A stretch of 64,000 nucleotides of DNA from Amoebidium appalachense (taxonomy: Eukaryota > Ichthyosporea), in the NCBI GenBank assembly GCA_963693365.1, contig CAVNZM010000008.1:4464001-4528000 (forward strand). The letters run 5' to 3'. Below, one piece after another: positions 51,355 to 61,191 of this stretch. The position numbers and the translations under genes are program-made. Within the stretch, counting starts at the first letter, position 1, and every line of letters starts with the position of its first letter. The notes under the pieces were generated by a model. It saw nothing but the letters and a program-made list of their open reading frames with translations, was not told the DNA's origin and searched no databases.

Positions 51355-54138
51355 TGTGCGTGCGTGTGTGTGTGTTTGTACATATTTGCGGTGTGGCGGG
51401 AAAGGGGGTGGGGGGGGGTATGCTTGGAACCAGCAAGCACACACGGGAAACCACAACAGAGAAAAGAAAACACTTGCCTCCGTGTCTGTCCATGTTGCCT
51501 CGATGGTCAGTTTCTTAAGCGTGTGCCGGCTATCTCTCAAATATCCCGTATCATCAAGCTCCCCGTAGTTATCCCATGTATCTCCACAAACTACTGAAAA
51601 TTCCTCGAGCTGCGACGTGCGTAAAAGCGGCGGATCCATCCAACCACCGCCACAATCCACATCGAAAATCTTCAGCGACGTGCTTGCTTCTATCCCGTCC
51701 AATTCTATGTTATCTGCCATGATGGTCAATTTCTCCAACAGGGGTAGCTGGGGAAAATTGTTTATGTCCCCTTCACTGTAATCGATGTTCACCTCGCGTA
51801 ATTTCGTGCAATGTCCGAGCATATCCAAATACATGTTATGAGTCCCTGGATTCTGATGCGACGCGTTCGGATTCACGATTGAAATTTCCTCCAAATTTCG
51901 CAGCGCCTTGCACGTATCCGTAAATCCGTCCCTCAAAATATCCGCGTTTTTCATCACCAGCGACTTCAATGTCCTGAGCCCCGTGCTCTCATCATCCGGG
52001 TCGAGGGGCGGGTATGGCATATTGTCTGTTTCGAGATATTCCAGGTTGAGGAGGATGATACACACCGCACCGAGCGCAAAGGAGGCATAGTCGTCATAAT
52101 TAGCATATCTTTCCGTTACAGAATTGACGGCGAGCCTACGAACACACGTGTGTTTGCCGACTTTGGACAGGCTGTCGAGTGCGGAGATCGTCCTCGGCAC
52201 GCCTTCCCTGGCCTGATGGGGAAGGGAAAGAAACCGGCCGTGTGAGAAATACAGGTTTGGCTGGTGTGTATGTTTGCGAAGGTGAATGGTAGGGTGGTTA
52301 TAACTTAATGGCTCTAACATAAGTGCAAAAAAAAATAAAAGTAGATAGTGAGAAAAGAGCACAGCGAAATAGTTGGGAGAGAATTAGGATGCGTGCAAAG
52401 ACATATAGCTAAATGTAATAGGAAGGGAAAGGGAAAAGGTTGCGGCGACCCCCAGAAAGAAGAGAGTTTGGGGGATTCAGCTGAGAAAAGGGTAGGGATA
52501 CGAAAGGGAATAAGGTAGAGAAAGTAGCAGGAAGCACACAGTGAGCATGGAAATGGTTAGACGACCAACCCCACCCTACCCCCCTCACACACACACAACA
52601 TAAACACACTTCCATACCCAGCAAGAAATCCATGCTCAAAGCATGCACCAAGAAACCCAAGAGACCAAGTCATCAACACTATTCGGCTTTCGGCTCCTGA
52701 ACTTTCGTGCACCGGAGTCCCCCACAAGGGGGGGGGGGGGGGGGGGGGGGGGAGGGGAGGGAGGGAGGGGGAAGATGGGGTGGTGGGGGGGGAGCGGGGA
52801 GGAGCAAGAGAATATGCATACATACCTCAACATCCGTTGTCAGATTAAAAGAGATGGTGAGATTCTCGAAGGCAGCAGGGGGCAGCTCGTTCCAGCAGGC
52901 GATCTGGAACTTCTCAAGATTCGAGTGGTCTATGCAATGTTGACTGTGCAACACCACCAAACGCTTCACATCCAAATGCACCCTCTCCACCTGCTTGGCC
53001 CACACCCTGAGGCCTGCCACGTGCAACATGAGGTCCTCGGCGCTGGCTGCCCTGTCTGTTGGGGGCACTGTGATGGTCACGTGACCTACACCTTTGTGCC
53101 GGGCCAGCCCGGCAAAGGCGTGGCACACGAGGGAAGAGGAGAGACGGTCCGCGACTGGCAGGTGGCAAAATATGGCCGTTGTGAGCTCTGGCGGCAAATG
53201 GGCAAACGGGCAGTCTGTAACGCAAAGAAGATGGGTGAGCGAAAGAACAGCTACACCGATGTCCATTTCTTGACCCCAGTGAGCTCACTCTCTCTCAACT
53301 GTCTTCTCCCCCACTCCCACTGCTTTTCTCTCTTTGTATGTCTCGGTTTCCGTTCCTTTCTCCCGGTACACCCCCAGTCCCCCGCCCCCCCCCCCCCCCC
53401 CCCAAACAAAACCCCATCCCCATCCCACCAAAATAACGGAAGTGTTGTGGAGCGCTCGAGGGAGTTATTAATAGCAGAATAGCCTCATGGGTCAAGTGTG
53501 TTGGAGTATATAAGCGGAAAAACCGAAACGCGAAGACATAGGCAAGTGGCTGATAGAATAACAGGTCCGGGCACGAGTCTGCCGTTCATGAAGGAAATGG
53601 GAGAAGGAAGGTGCTGGTGCTAGCTTTGCCCGTGTCCGCCAAGCAAGGGCAACTAAACGTAAAGGATGTAGATAACCAACACACACCAAAACTAAACACT
53701 GCATAAAAAACTTGCATGTCTCCTATCTTTCTATTTTCTTATAGTACACCTGACACGAATGTGTGAGTTAGTCCACCTGTGGGCGAGGAATAAACCAAAA
53801 CAAACGACAAGAAGGGTCATGTCAGGCTCAACATCAAGGCTTCCCCTGTTCCAGGCTCACATGCACAGTAGTGGGATGCAGGCACCCACGAAAGGCACTA
53901 CTAAACCCTATGCCCCACAATTACACGAACCGACACTTCAACCTGCAACACACGCACACACACACACGCACATACGCATACACGTGTGGCAAACGCACAC
54001 GCACACAAACGCACCCACACGCACACACGCACACACGCACACACGCACACACGCACACGCACGCACGCACACACACACGCACACACCTCTCTGCGGGTCC
54101 TCAGGCTGTATGGGCCGACTCTCCGTGTTCTCCGCCAT
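49516..54138 (-). CDS. F-box/leucine-rich-repeat protein
   Basis: F-box/LRR proteins select substrates for SCF ubiquitin ligases. Four exons join in phase: 54138-54087 ([17 protein letters not shown]), 53214-52826 (F-box-like [20 protein letters not shown], then [16 protein letters not shown]), 52212-51478 and 50103-49516. Exons 3 and 4 carry irregular leucine-rich repeats of the form L-x2-L/I-x-L with D-IS-L spacers ([40 protein letters not shown]). Together about 590 residues. The intron after 51478 starts GC rather than GT, in the context GAG|GCAAGT, the standard form of GC-AG introns. The last exon is not settled: a donor GTAAAC follows 49516 and possible continuations lie near 48.3-48.4 kb. 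A SINE-like repeat and G runs sit in the intron between exons 3 and 4. A paralogous F-box exon lies in divergent orientation at 55957. Confidence 0.75.
50705..50839 (-). mobile_element. SINE-like repeat, copy 3, shortened at the 5' end
   Basis: Shares 135 bp with copies 1 and 2 (one clear difference: aaagagt for aaaaagt) and the same ATTCAAAC-poly(C) end, but stops after the element's internal GGTACTGTGG, where it meets a second C/G run. Loss of the 5' end with retention of the 3' end is what incomplete reverse transcription produces. Confidence 0.7.
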
Positions 54139-54543
54139 GTTTCCGGTGTTCTCTTGGGCCTCCTAAAGCTAGTAAAAGACTGGGGGGGAAAAAAGATTGC
54201 TCTGAACATGTACGTGTGAAGCCTTGGGCGAACCTGGGCGAACCGTCAGAAACCTTGAAAACTGCCGGAGGGAAAAAAAGAAGTGCGCACGCGAGCCGAC
54301 GATGAATCGACTGATTAGCCATAAATAGAAGGTAACAACAACATCCCATTGCTAAATTTAGCCTATTCCTCATCACCCTATTGGCCGGAGGGTGCGGCTG
54401 GTGGATCCCTCAAAACCTTCTGCGCTTGGGCGTTGTAACGTTTTGCCACACTGATGCAATGGGAACTTTTTTTCTTTTGACTCGATTTATTCGACGGAAA
54501 GATATGCAAGTATGCACGGCATACTGAGAAGACAATAAAAACT

Positions 54544-54819
54544 TCACGATTTATCCAGTAACAAGTGCATATTGAGATACCTGAACACCGTGTGAAAATC
54601 ATATAAATACTCAATGTGACGACCAACAGAATTCAACAAAAAGTCTAAAGTGTTCACATTGCCAGCTAGTGTAGCAGACACCCGTAGGGAAAGAGGTATT
54701 AAAGCGACATAAAAACTCACACCTATCAACATGCTTGCGATTAAAAAGTTCAGCACAAAAGTGGCACCAGCGGCGATGAAAACAAGAATTACAACGCCAC
54801 TACACAACTTCCCAGGCAA
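54544..54819 (-). CDS. Possible small membrane protein ORF (unrecognised)
   Basis: A 91-codon open frame, starting at TTG rather than ATG, with two hydrophobic stretches (VVILVFIAAGATFVLNFLIA, then MLIGVSFYVALIPLSL) and a polar end. A possible donor at TTGATAG|GTGTGAG within it and the missing ATG mean it may be a fragment of a spliced gene or not coding. Confidence 0.25.
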   Translation of the reverse strand: MPGKLCSGVVILVFIAAGATFVLNFLIASMLIGVSFYVALIPLSLRVSATLAGNVNTLDFLLNSVGRHIEYLYDFHTVFRYLNMHLLLDKS

Positions 54820-55211
54820 TTATCAACATCAGAGCACCATACAGACTTATCTACTAGGGTTTTTTTTTTGGGAAGTTGAACTCTCCTGGATATTATCTTT
54901 TGCGGCCCCATTTCCACACGTGTGACTTGTGTATGGACTATTTGCTATGGAAAATGGATCATATTTGGAATAGTAACTCTTTTATACCAGAATCCACTTA
55001 CGAAATGTATATTGGATGCATTTTACTCTATCTAATGTATGAGAAATTTTCCTTGAGTTTTGGGGGACTCAGCTGCCAGCCCCCCGCGGGCGACAAGGGC
55101 GAACGTCCCATGCCCGGGCTTCTTTTTTCAAGTCAGAAGAACGAAGGTTAGCCTTTGCAGGAAGTGTTTTACGAAAGTAGCTCAGTTATCAACGGAAAGT
55201 ACATAAAAAAG

Positions 55212-55264
55212 ATGGCGGCCAATGTCATAGGCAGTTCGCTCATAAGGGCGGATAACCCAGCGAG
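55212..55264 (+). CDS. Possible first coding exon (unrecognised)
   Basis: ATGGCGGCC... reads MAANVIGSSLIRADNPAR up to AG|GTGTTTGTG. It lies upstream of the plus-strand F-box exon at 55957, but leaves in phase 2 whereas that exon needs phase 1, so at least one more exon would be required between them. Confidence 0.3.
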
Positions 55265-55403
55265 GTGTTTGTGTCCGTGCGCGTGTGTGTGTTCGTGCGG
55301 GTATGTGTGCTCGTGTGCCTGTGTGTATGTGTGTGTGTGTGCGTGTGTGTGCGTGTGCGTGCGCGTATATGTGCGGATGTGTGAGTCTGGGTGGGTGCAG
55401 TAC

Positions 55404-55494
55404 CATTGAGCTGGTTCAATACTGCTTCCGCAAGCCTAATAGCTGAATCAAGAGGAAATGCATGCACTTCGCATTTAGGGAGAAGTCGGATGTG
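55404..55494 (-). CDS. Candidate orphan exon (unrecognised)
   Basis: Between an acceptor (agggtcag) and AATG|GTACTG the minus strand reads HIRLLPKCEVHAFPLDSAIR then LAEAVLNQLN, helical and protein-like, phase 0 in and phase 1 out. No partner exon was found; the next candidate frame downstream hits a stop. Confidence 0.3.
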
Positions 55495-55559
55495 CTGACC
55501 CTCTTATTTTTGTGTGTGCTTTGTGCTCAGGCGTATGAAATAGAAGGCATACAGTTTCG

Positions 55560-55749
55560 GAGAGAGAAAGGGAGACAGGGGGGGGAGAGAGAGAATGAGG
55601 GGGGGAGGAGAGGTAGAGAAGGAGAGAGGTAGGCAGTGAGGGAGGGAGGGACGGAGGGAGAGGACGGGGGGAGGGGAGGGGGCGAGAGAGAGACAGGGAG
55701 AGAGCGAGAGAAAGTGAGAGAGAGGTGTGTGTGTGGGGGGGTGGAGAGC

Positions 55750-55820
<71 letters not shown>

Positions 55821-55912
55821 TGTGGGTGGGTGAGACAGAGAGTGAGAGAGAGAGTAGGGGGGATGAGGGGCGGGGGGGGGGGGGGGGGGGGGGGGGGGGA
55901 GGGCGGGGAGGC
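55560..55912. repeat. Purine-rich tract with (GA)n, (GT)n and G run
   Basis: GA-rich sequence, (GT)n at about 55787-55820, then a G run at 55873-55900. It lies just before the acceptor of the plus-strand F-box exon. Confidence 0.8.
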
Positions 55913-55956
55913 AAGGCAAGAAACACTTCATCCTGACTGTCCTCTTTGTGCCACAG

Positions 55957-56209
55957 ACTGCCCGTTTGCCCATCTGCCGGCGGAGCTCACAGTTGCCATA
56001 TTTCGCCACCTGCCACTTGACGACCGTCTCTCCTCATCCCTCGTGTGCCACGCCTTTGCCGGACTGGTCCGGCACAACGGTGCAGGTCACGTGACCATCA
56101 CAGTGCCCCCAACAGACAGGGCAGCCAGCGCCGAGGACCTCATGTTGCACGTGGCAGGCCTCAGGGTGTGGGCCAAGCAGGCGGAGGGGATGCATTTGGA
56201 TGTGAGGCG
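55957..56209 (+). pseudogene. F-box exon, paralogue truncated by retrotransposon insertion
   Basis: Starts after acceptor gtgccacag with the same two-base phase as exon 2 of the minus-strand F-box/LRR gene and is closely similar to it over 85 residues (about a dozen differences; shared [20 protein letters not shown]). Homology stops inside what is one continuous exon in the paralogue, right after HLDVRR. From 56210 on the sequence is retroelement-derived, so the gene is interrupted here. No continuation was found in the window. Confidence 0.75.
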
Positions 56210-56257
56210 ATATGGGCAAAGGAGGGTTGAGAGATGCACAGCCCCCTTCCATTCCCC

Positions 56258-56398
56258 CCCCCTGTTGGACATTGTGTTCATAGAAGCTAGTTCTAGTGCA
56301 CGTTGTTCCTTCTGTAAGTCAGAAATGATTGCATCTTGTGAGGCCAACCTCTGCTCCAGTAGTTGGACTAGTTGCTGCAACTGTAAGTTGTCAGACAT
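56258..56398 (-). pseudogene. Gag-like N-terminus remnant downstream of LTR
   Basis: An ATG 7 bp after a TG...CA-like LTR end opens a frame reading MSDNLQLQQLVQLLEQRLAS and then QDAIISDLQKEQRALEL, coiled-coil-like as in copia Gag heads. It runs into a purine-rich stretch (G9 then AATGGAAGGGGG) and loses meaning near 56258. Confidence 0.4.
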
Positions 56399-56429
56399 AG
56401 TGTCGTGTATGATGGGTAACTAGTCTATG

Positions 56430-57027
56430 TGTTTTGTGCACTGGAAACGACAGTAGAAAAGTGTAAATCAAACGTTCTGCTTCCCATGTTTGTGACATGG
56501 GAGGCACTGCTTTATATAGTCGTTGGCCACCTCATGGTGGCCTCGTGTGCACCCTGGTGGTGGGCCATGTACAGCATGGCCGAAAAGAGAGCACAATGAA
56601 AACAAGTCGTTAAAGATATAAAAGTTAACTGTGCACGTTGAGTGGCTAGTTAACTTGCACTAAAGCACACAAATAAACGTGTTTAACACACCAATTGCAG
56701 TTAAACGTAAATCTTACTTCACACAACTTAAAATATTCTGAGAATATCCGGGAATAAAGCACACTACCACTCTAAGAATAGAATCCTGTGGCAAATATAG
56801 ACATGACATCATCTGAACCGGGAATATTAATTAATGAGCACAATTAGCACGTTGCTAGTGAAGCTCGTCATTGGTACAGTTTTGGCTCAAACATATAACT
56901 ACCATATATGAATATGACCGTAAACAAAAGCTCTATGCACTCGAGTGAGTGTTGAAACAGTTATTCAATTGCTCACAAACTTTCTCTAACAGACATTGCT
57001 AGCCGGGAGTACCAGTGTACTCCAACA
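56430..57027 (-). mobile_element. Copia LTR (approximate left boundary)
   Basis: On the minus strand it starts TGTTGGAGTACACTGGTAC, a typical Ty1/copia LTR start, directly after the purine tract GAGTAGGGG. A second copy of that tract lies about 85 bp upstream (57111-57123). A TATATAA box lies at 56512-56518 near the downstream end. The 3' end is placed between about 56406 and 56430; the partner LTR is not in the window. Confidence 0.6.
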
Positions 57028-57214
57028 CCCCTACTCAATTGGATAATTGTGGTATGAATTAATGCAACTGAGCTCGAGTGCTTCAGGTGCACAAAATACA
57101 GACAATAAAGATTCCCCTACTCAATTTTAGTATGGTACACGTAGTTGCACAGTCGGATGCAACTCTCTCCCCCCCCCCTGAAGTATGAGGGCGCAGTTGG
57201 TTGATGACGGGTGC

Positions 57215-60180
57215 TCAGCACATGTTGAGCATCCCCACGGCCTTGGTGAAGAAAGAGGCAGACAGGGCCTTGGTGAACATGTCGGCCTTGTTGTCAGCAG
57301 AAGCCACCGGGACCACAGTGATGTTGCCCAGCAGGTGATGTTCCTTGACGGAGCAGTAGCGGACGTCGATGTGCTTGGTCTTGGGCTTAACCCCCAGGGT
57401 GTCCAGCAGGGCCCGGGCAGACTCATTGTCCCCATGGATGGGCACCGGGGTGGGCTCATGGATAGGATTAAGGCCCAGGTCGTCCATCACATAGTTGAGC
57501 CATATGGCCTCGTTCGTAGCAGCAGACATGGCCACAAATTCAGCCTCAGTGGAGCTGTGGGTGGTGATGGACTGGAGCCGAGACACCCAGGACACAGGGC
57601 CCCCGGGAGGAGTTGATGAAGAAGACATAGCCCGTGGTGGAGCGCCGGGTGTCGCGGTCCTCGGCGTAGTCGGAGTCGGAGTAGCCAACAAGGGTGAGGG
57701 GGCCGGGACGGTAGACAATACCCAGGTCGATGGTGGCCAGCAGGTAGCTTACAACTCTGGTAGCCATAGTCCAGTGGGTGACGGTGGGCGCATGAATGTG
57801 TCGAGTAAGGACTCCCAGAGCCTGGGAAATGTCGGGGCGGGTGGTACGCGCAATCCACAGCAGGGCACCGACCAGGCTGGCATAGTCCTCCTTCTTGCTG
57901 TGGGCTGGGGTCTTGTTGCTTTCACTGGCCTGGCCCGGGACGATGGGGGTCTTGGTGCCGGACATGTGGGTGAGACGAAAACGGGCAGCCAAGTCGATGA
58001 TGTGTTGACGATGGCCCAGACGCAGAGACCCGTCCTCCAGCCAGGTAAGAGTGTGCCCGATGAGCAGGGTAGGACGACCCAGGTCCTTGGCAGAGAAACG
58101 AGCATCCAGCTTGGTGAAAAAATCGTCGATGAGCGCATCAGTGGCGGCCGTCACGGTGAAGTCATCCACGTAGGCAGCAAGGGCAATAAACGTTGGGGTC
58201 CCGGCATTCTTGATGAACAGGCACGGGTCAGCAGCACTCACAATGAAGCCTTGGTCGAGGAGATGGTCACGGAGGGCCTCATACCACTGGCGCGGTGCCT
58301 GTTTTAGGCCGTAGAGCGCCTTGTGGAGCAAGCCGACAGCATGGGGGGCCGAGGGGTTGACGAAGCCAGGGGGCTGCTCAATGTAGATGGTCTCGTTGAC
58401 GGTGCCGTTGAGGAATGCTGTGTTGACGTCGATGTGGCGCAGAGGCAGACCTTGGGCCACGGAGGTAGCCAAAACCAGCCGGATGGTAGCCAGCGCAGCC
58501 ACAGGTGACTCGGTGACGAAATAGTCCTGGCCAGGCTGCTGGTAGTTGCCCCGGGCCACAAGCCGGGCCTTGAAAGCAGTGACGTTGCCGACGTTGTCCT
58601 GCTTGACCGTAAAGACCCAGCCGACCGGAATGACAGTGGAGCCATCCTCTGGACGGGGCACAAGGGTGAAGGTGCCGTTGTCTTCCAGGGCCTTGAGCTC
58701 ACGGTGTGCAGCCTCCTCCCATTTCAGACGCTGGGGACTCTTGAGTGCAGCCCGGACAGTCTTGGGGACAACAACGGTGGAAGCCTTGATGGGTGTTGAT
58801 GCAGGAGCCGTAGCCTGGGGGGCAAGGGGGGCCGTAGCAGCAGCCACGTTGGCAGTCGGACCTCGACGTTGGTCGTTGTACACAGCGCCACTACGGGTCG
58901 TCCGGGGGAGCCGATGTGCAGGCTCGGGCAGGATCGGAATGTCCAATTGATCACTCGGCGCTGTCCCATTGGCTGACAGACGAGACGAATCAGATTGCTG
59001 ATCATTCCGGACGATGTGATTGGCTGGCTGATTTGACGAATCAGATGACTCCAAAAAATGATGAATTGCCGGTGCGGTCGACCAATCAGATGGGACATCA
59101 CGGAGGGGGTGCAGAATAGCAGCCTCGTCGAACTGCACGTCACGGCTGGCGGTCATCTTGTGTGCTGCTGGAATCCAGACCTTGTAGCCCTTGATGTTAG
59201 GAGGGTAGCCCACGAAGATGCCCTTGACGGCACGAGGCGCCAGTTTCGGTGTATCCTGTTGATGGACGTAGCAGGGAGAGCCCCAGACACGGAGCCGGCT
59301 GTAGTCGGGAGGAATGCCGGTCCACAGCAGGGCGGGAGACGATTGGCTGCCGGTGGCTCGCGACGGGAGCATGTTGCGTATAAAAGCCGCGGTCACAGCT
59401 GCCTCGGCCCAGAATCCCACCGGAAGGCCGGACTGCTGCAGGAGTGCCCGAACCATGTCGAGGAGGGTCCGGTTCAGTCGTTCGGCAGTCCCATTCTGTT
59501 GAGGAGAGCCGGTGGTAGTGATCTGATGGCGAATGCCATGCTCACGGTTGTAGTCCCCGAAGGCCGTGCCCATGTACTCGCCCCCCCGTCGGACTGAAAC
59601 ACCTGCATGGGAACACCGTGTTGGGTAACCGCCGCCTTGTGGTACGTCACATATGGAGCCAGTGTGTCCGACTTCTTGACGAGGGGCACGGCCGTGGTGT
59701 GGCCGGTGAATTCGTCGTGGAACGTCGCCAAGTACTGAGCACCACCGATCGCGGGAGGGAAGGGGCCGCTGATGTCGCTGTGAACCTTGGCTAGGACCCG
59801 GGGAGCTTGGCTAGTTGATTCGGAGAAGGCAACACGGTGGGCTTTGCCGAGGGCACAGGGCTCACACACACCCGGAGACTTGGCACCGCCACCCACCAAC
59901 AGGCCTGCAGACTTGATGACCGAGCGTACAGCGTCAATGCCAGCATGGCCCAGACGGTAGTGCCACGTGTTGAGGTCGGCAGTAACCTTGAGGATACGCG
60001 GAGCAGTGGTGGTTTGGGCGTCCGGGGTTGTGTCCGCGCGCAGAAGAGAGACCGCCATGTGGTACAGCTTGGTGCCGACAGCCGAGCCGGTGGCCAGAAT
60101 TTGATCGCCATAGCACAACTTAACGCCGCCGCGGGTGTCAAAGCGGGGTAAAACACCGTTGGTAGTTGCCGTGAACACAC
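57215..60180 (-). pseudogene. Ty1/copia pol, 5'-truncated and frame-broken
   Basis: Reads, in order: GAG-pre-integrase zinc finger (WHYRLGHAG ... CEPCALGKAH), integrase core with acidic residues in VHSDISGP, VFQSDGG and GTAERLNRTL, reverse transcriptase with AYVDDF, and RNase H (TEAEFVAMSAATNEAIWL; DNKADMFTKAL). Two frame changes break it: one at the G7 run 59581-59587, in the integrase core, and one near 57598-57604 in a GGGCCCCC context before RNase H. Gag and protease are missing because homology ends at 60180, where the second element begins. Ends 0.19 kb before the LTR at 57027. Confidence 0.85.
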
Positions 60181-61129
60181 TGATGAGAGTGTCGTGTTAT
60201 AATATGTAGTATTTACATATTGTAAGATCTTCTCAGTTCGTGTTATGTTTTCATTCATTTACTTAATGAAAAAGATGTGCTCCTTGTACGTAAATTATGA
60301 CATCGATCTCCAGTGTATTTGAGTACTTGTAATCGTGTTGTGTCGGCTATATTCGTGTGTTTAGATATCGATTACAGCAACTGATTATAGGTACACGAGT
60401 CTACCCAGTGAGGGAGACACGTGTACATGTTATGTGTACATGAATATCTTCGGTTATAACTGTGTTTTGCTGTTCGTGTTTTCTGTCCTGCTTTCTTTTC
60501 TTTTTCCTCTTTCTTCTTCTTTTCTTTTCTCTTTCTTTCTTCTCTTGTTTCCTTTCATTTAATTATATTTCTCTCTCACTAATATACGTTGAGTAGATTT
60601 ATATTACTCGTCATGTTTTGATTGGTAGAAAAACACTTAGGTTACACTTTAGCTTGTCAGGTATGATTCATAGCTTAGTCAACCACTTTTGTTTTGTGTG
60701 TTGCCGTACTATATCCAATCAGTGGACTTAGTCGGAAAATGTCTGAGTCTTTGTAGCCGATGATAGGTTAGAAACATCACCTCTTTCCTCGTTACTCTTC
60801 ACCTCTTTTCTTTCTTATAGCTGTGACCTATGGTGTGTGTTCCCGCGTCTCCGGATCTATCCGGGAAATAATCAGTTAATTGTGATTGGTTATTTTAGAC
60901 ATAGATCTGATTTCCGACTGGTCGGAAATCATGTATGGATTTAACTTAAGGGAATTTCAGGTATTTATTAGCGATCAAAATAAATTGAGTTCAGTCGTGT
61001 CTAAACATTGATGTCTGTTGTGTACACTGCTCCGATCGTTCCGTGTTTTGTTGTTGTGTGTGTCTGTGGTGTTTTCACACTGCACCACTGTGTCTCTGCT
61101 TTCATCCCAAATACTTATAGAATTTAACA
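60181..61129 (+). mobile_element. 5' LTR of the second Ty1/copia element
   Basis: Starts TGATGAGAGTG exactly where the coding homology of the first element stops and ends TTTAACA at 61129. This gives a 949-bp LTR with TG...CA ends. The following GGTTATGCAGCCC (61130-61142) is close to the half-initiator-tRNA primer site used by copia. The 3' LTR lies beyond the window, so the boundaries are inferred. Confidence 0.6.
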
Positions 61130-61191
61130 GGTTATGCAGCCCTTTTGCACGCTCCCTACACACATCTAGAACTCGCGCTCGTTTTTCAATC

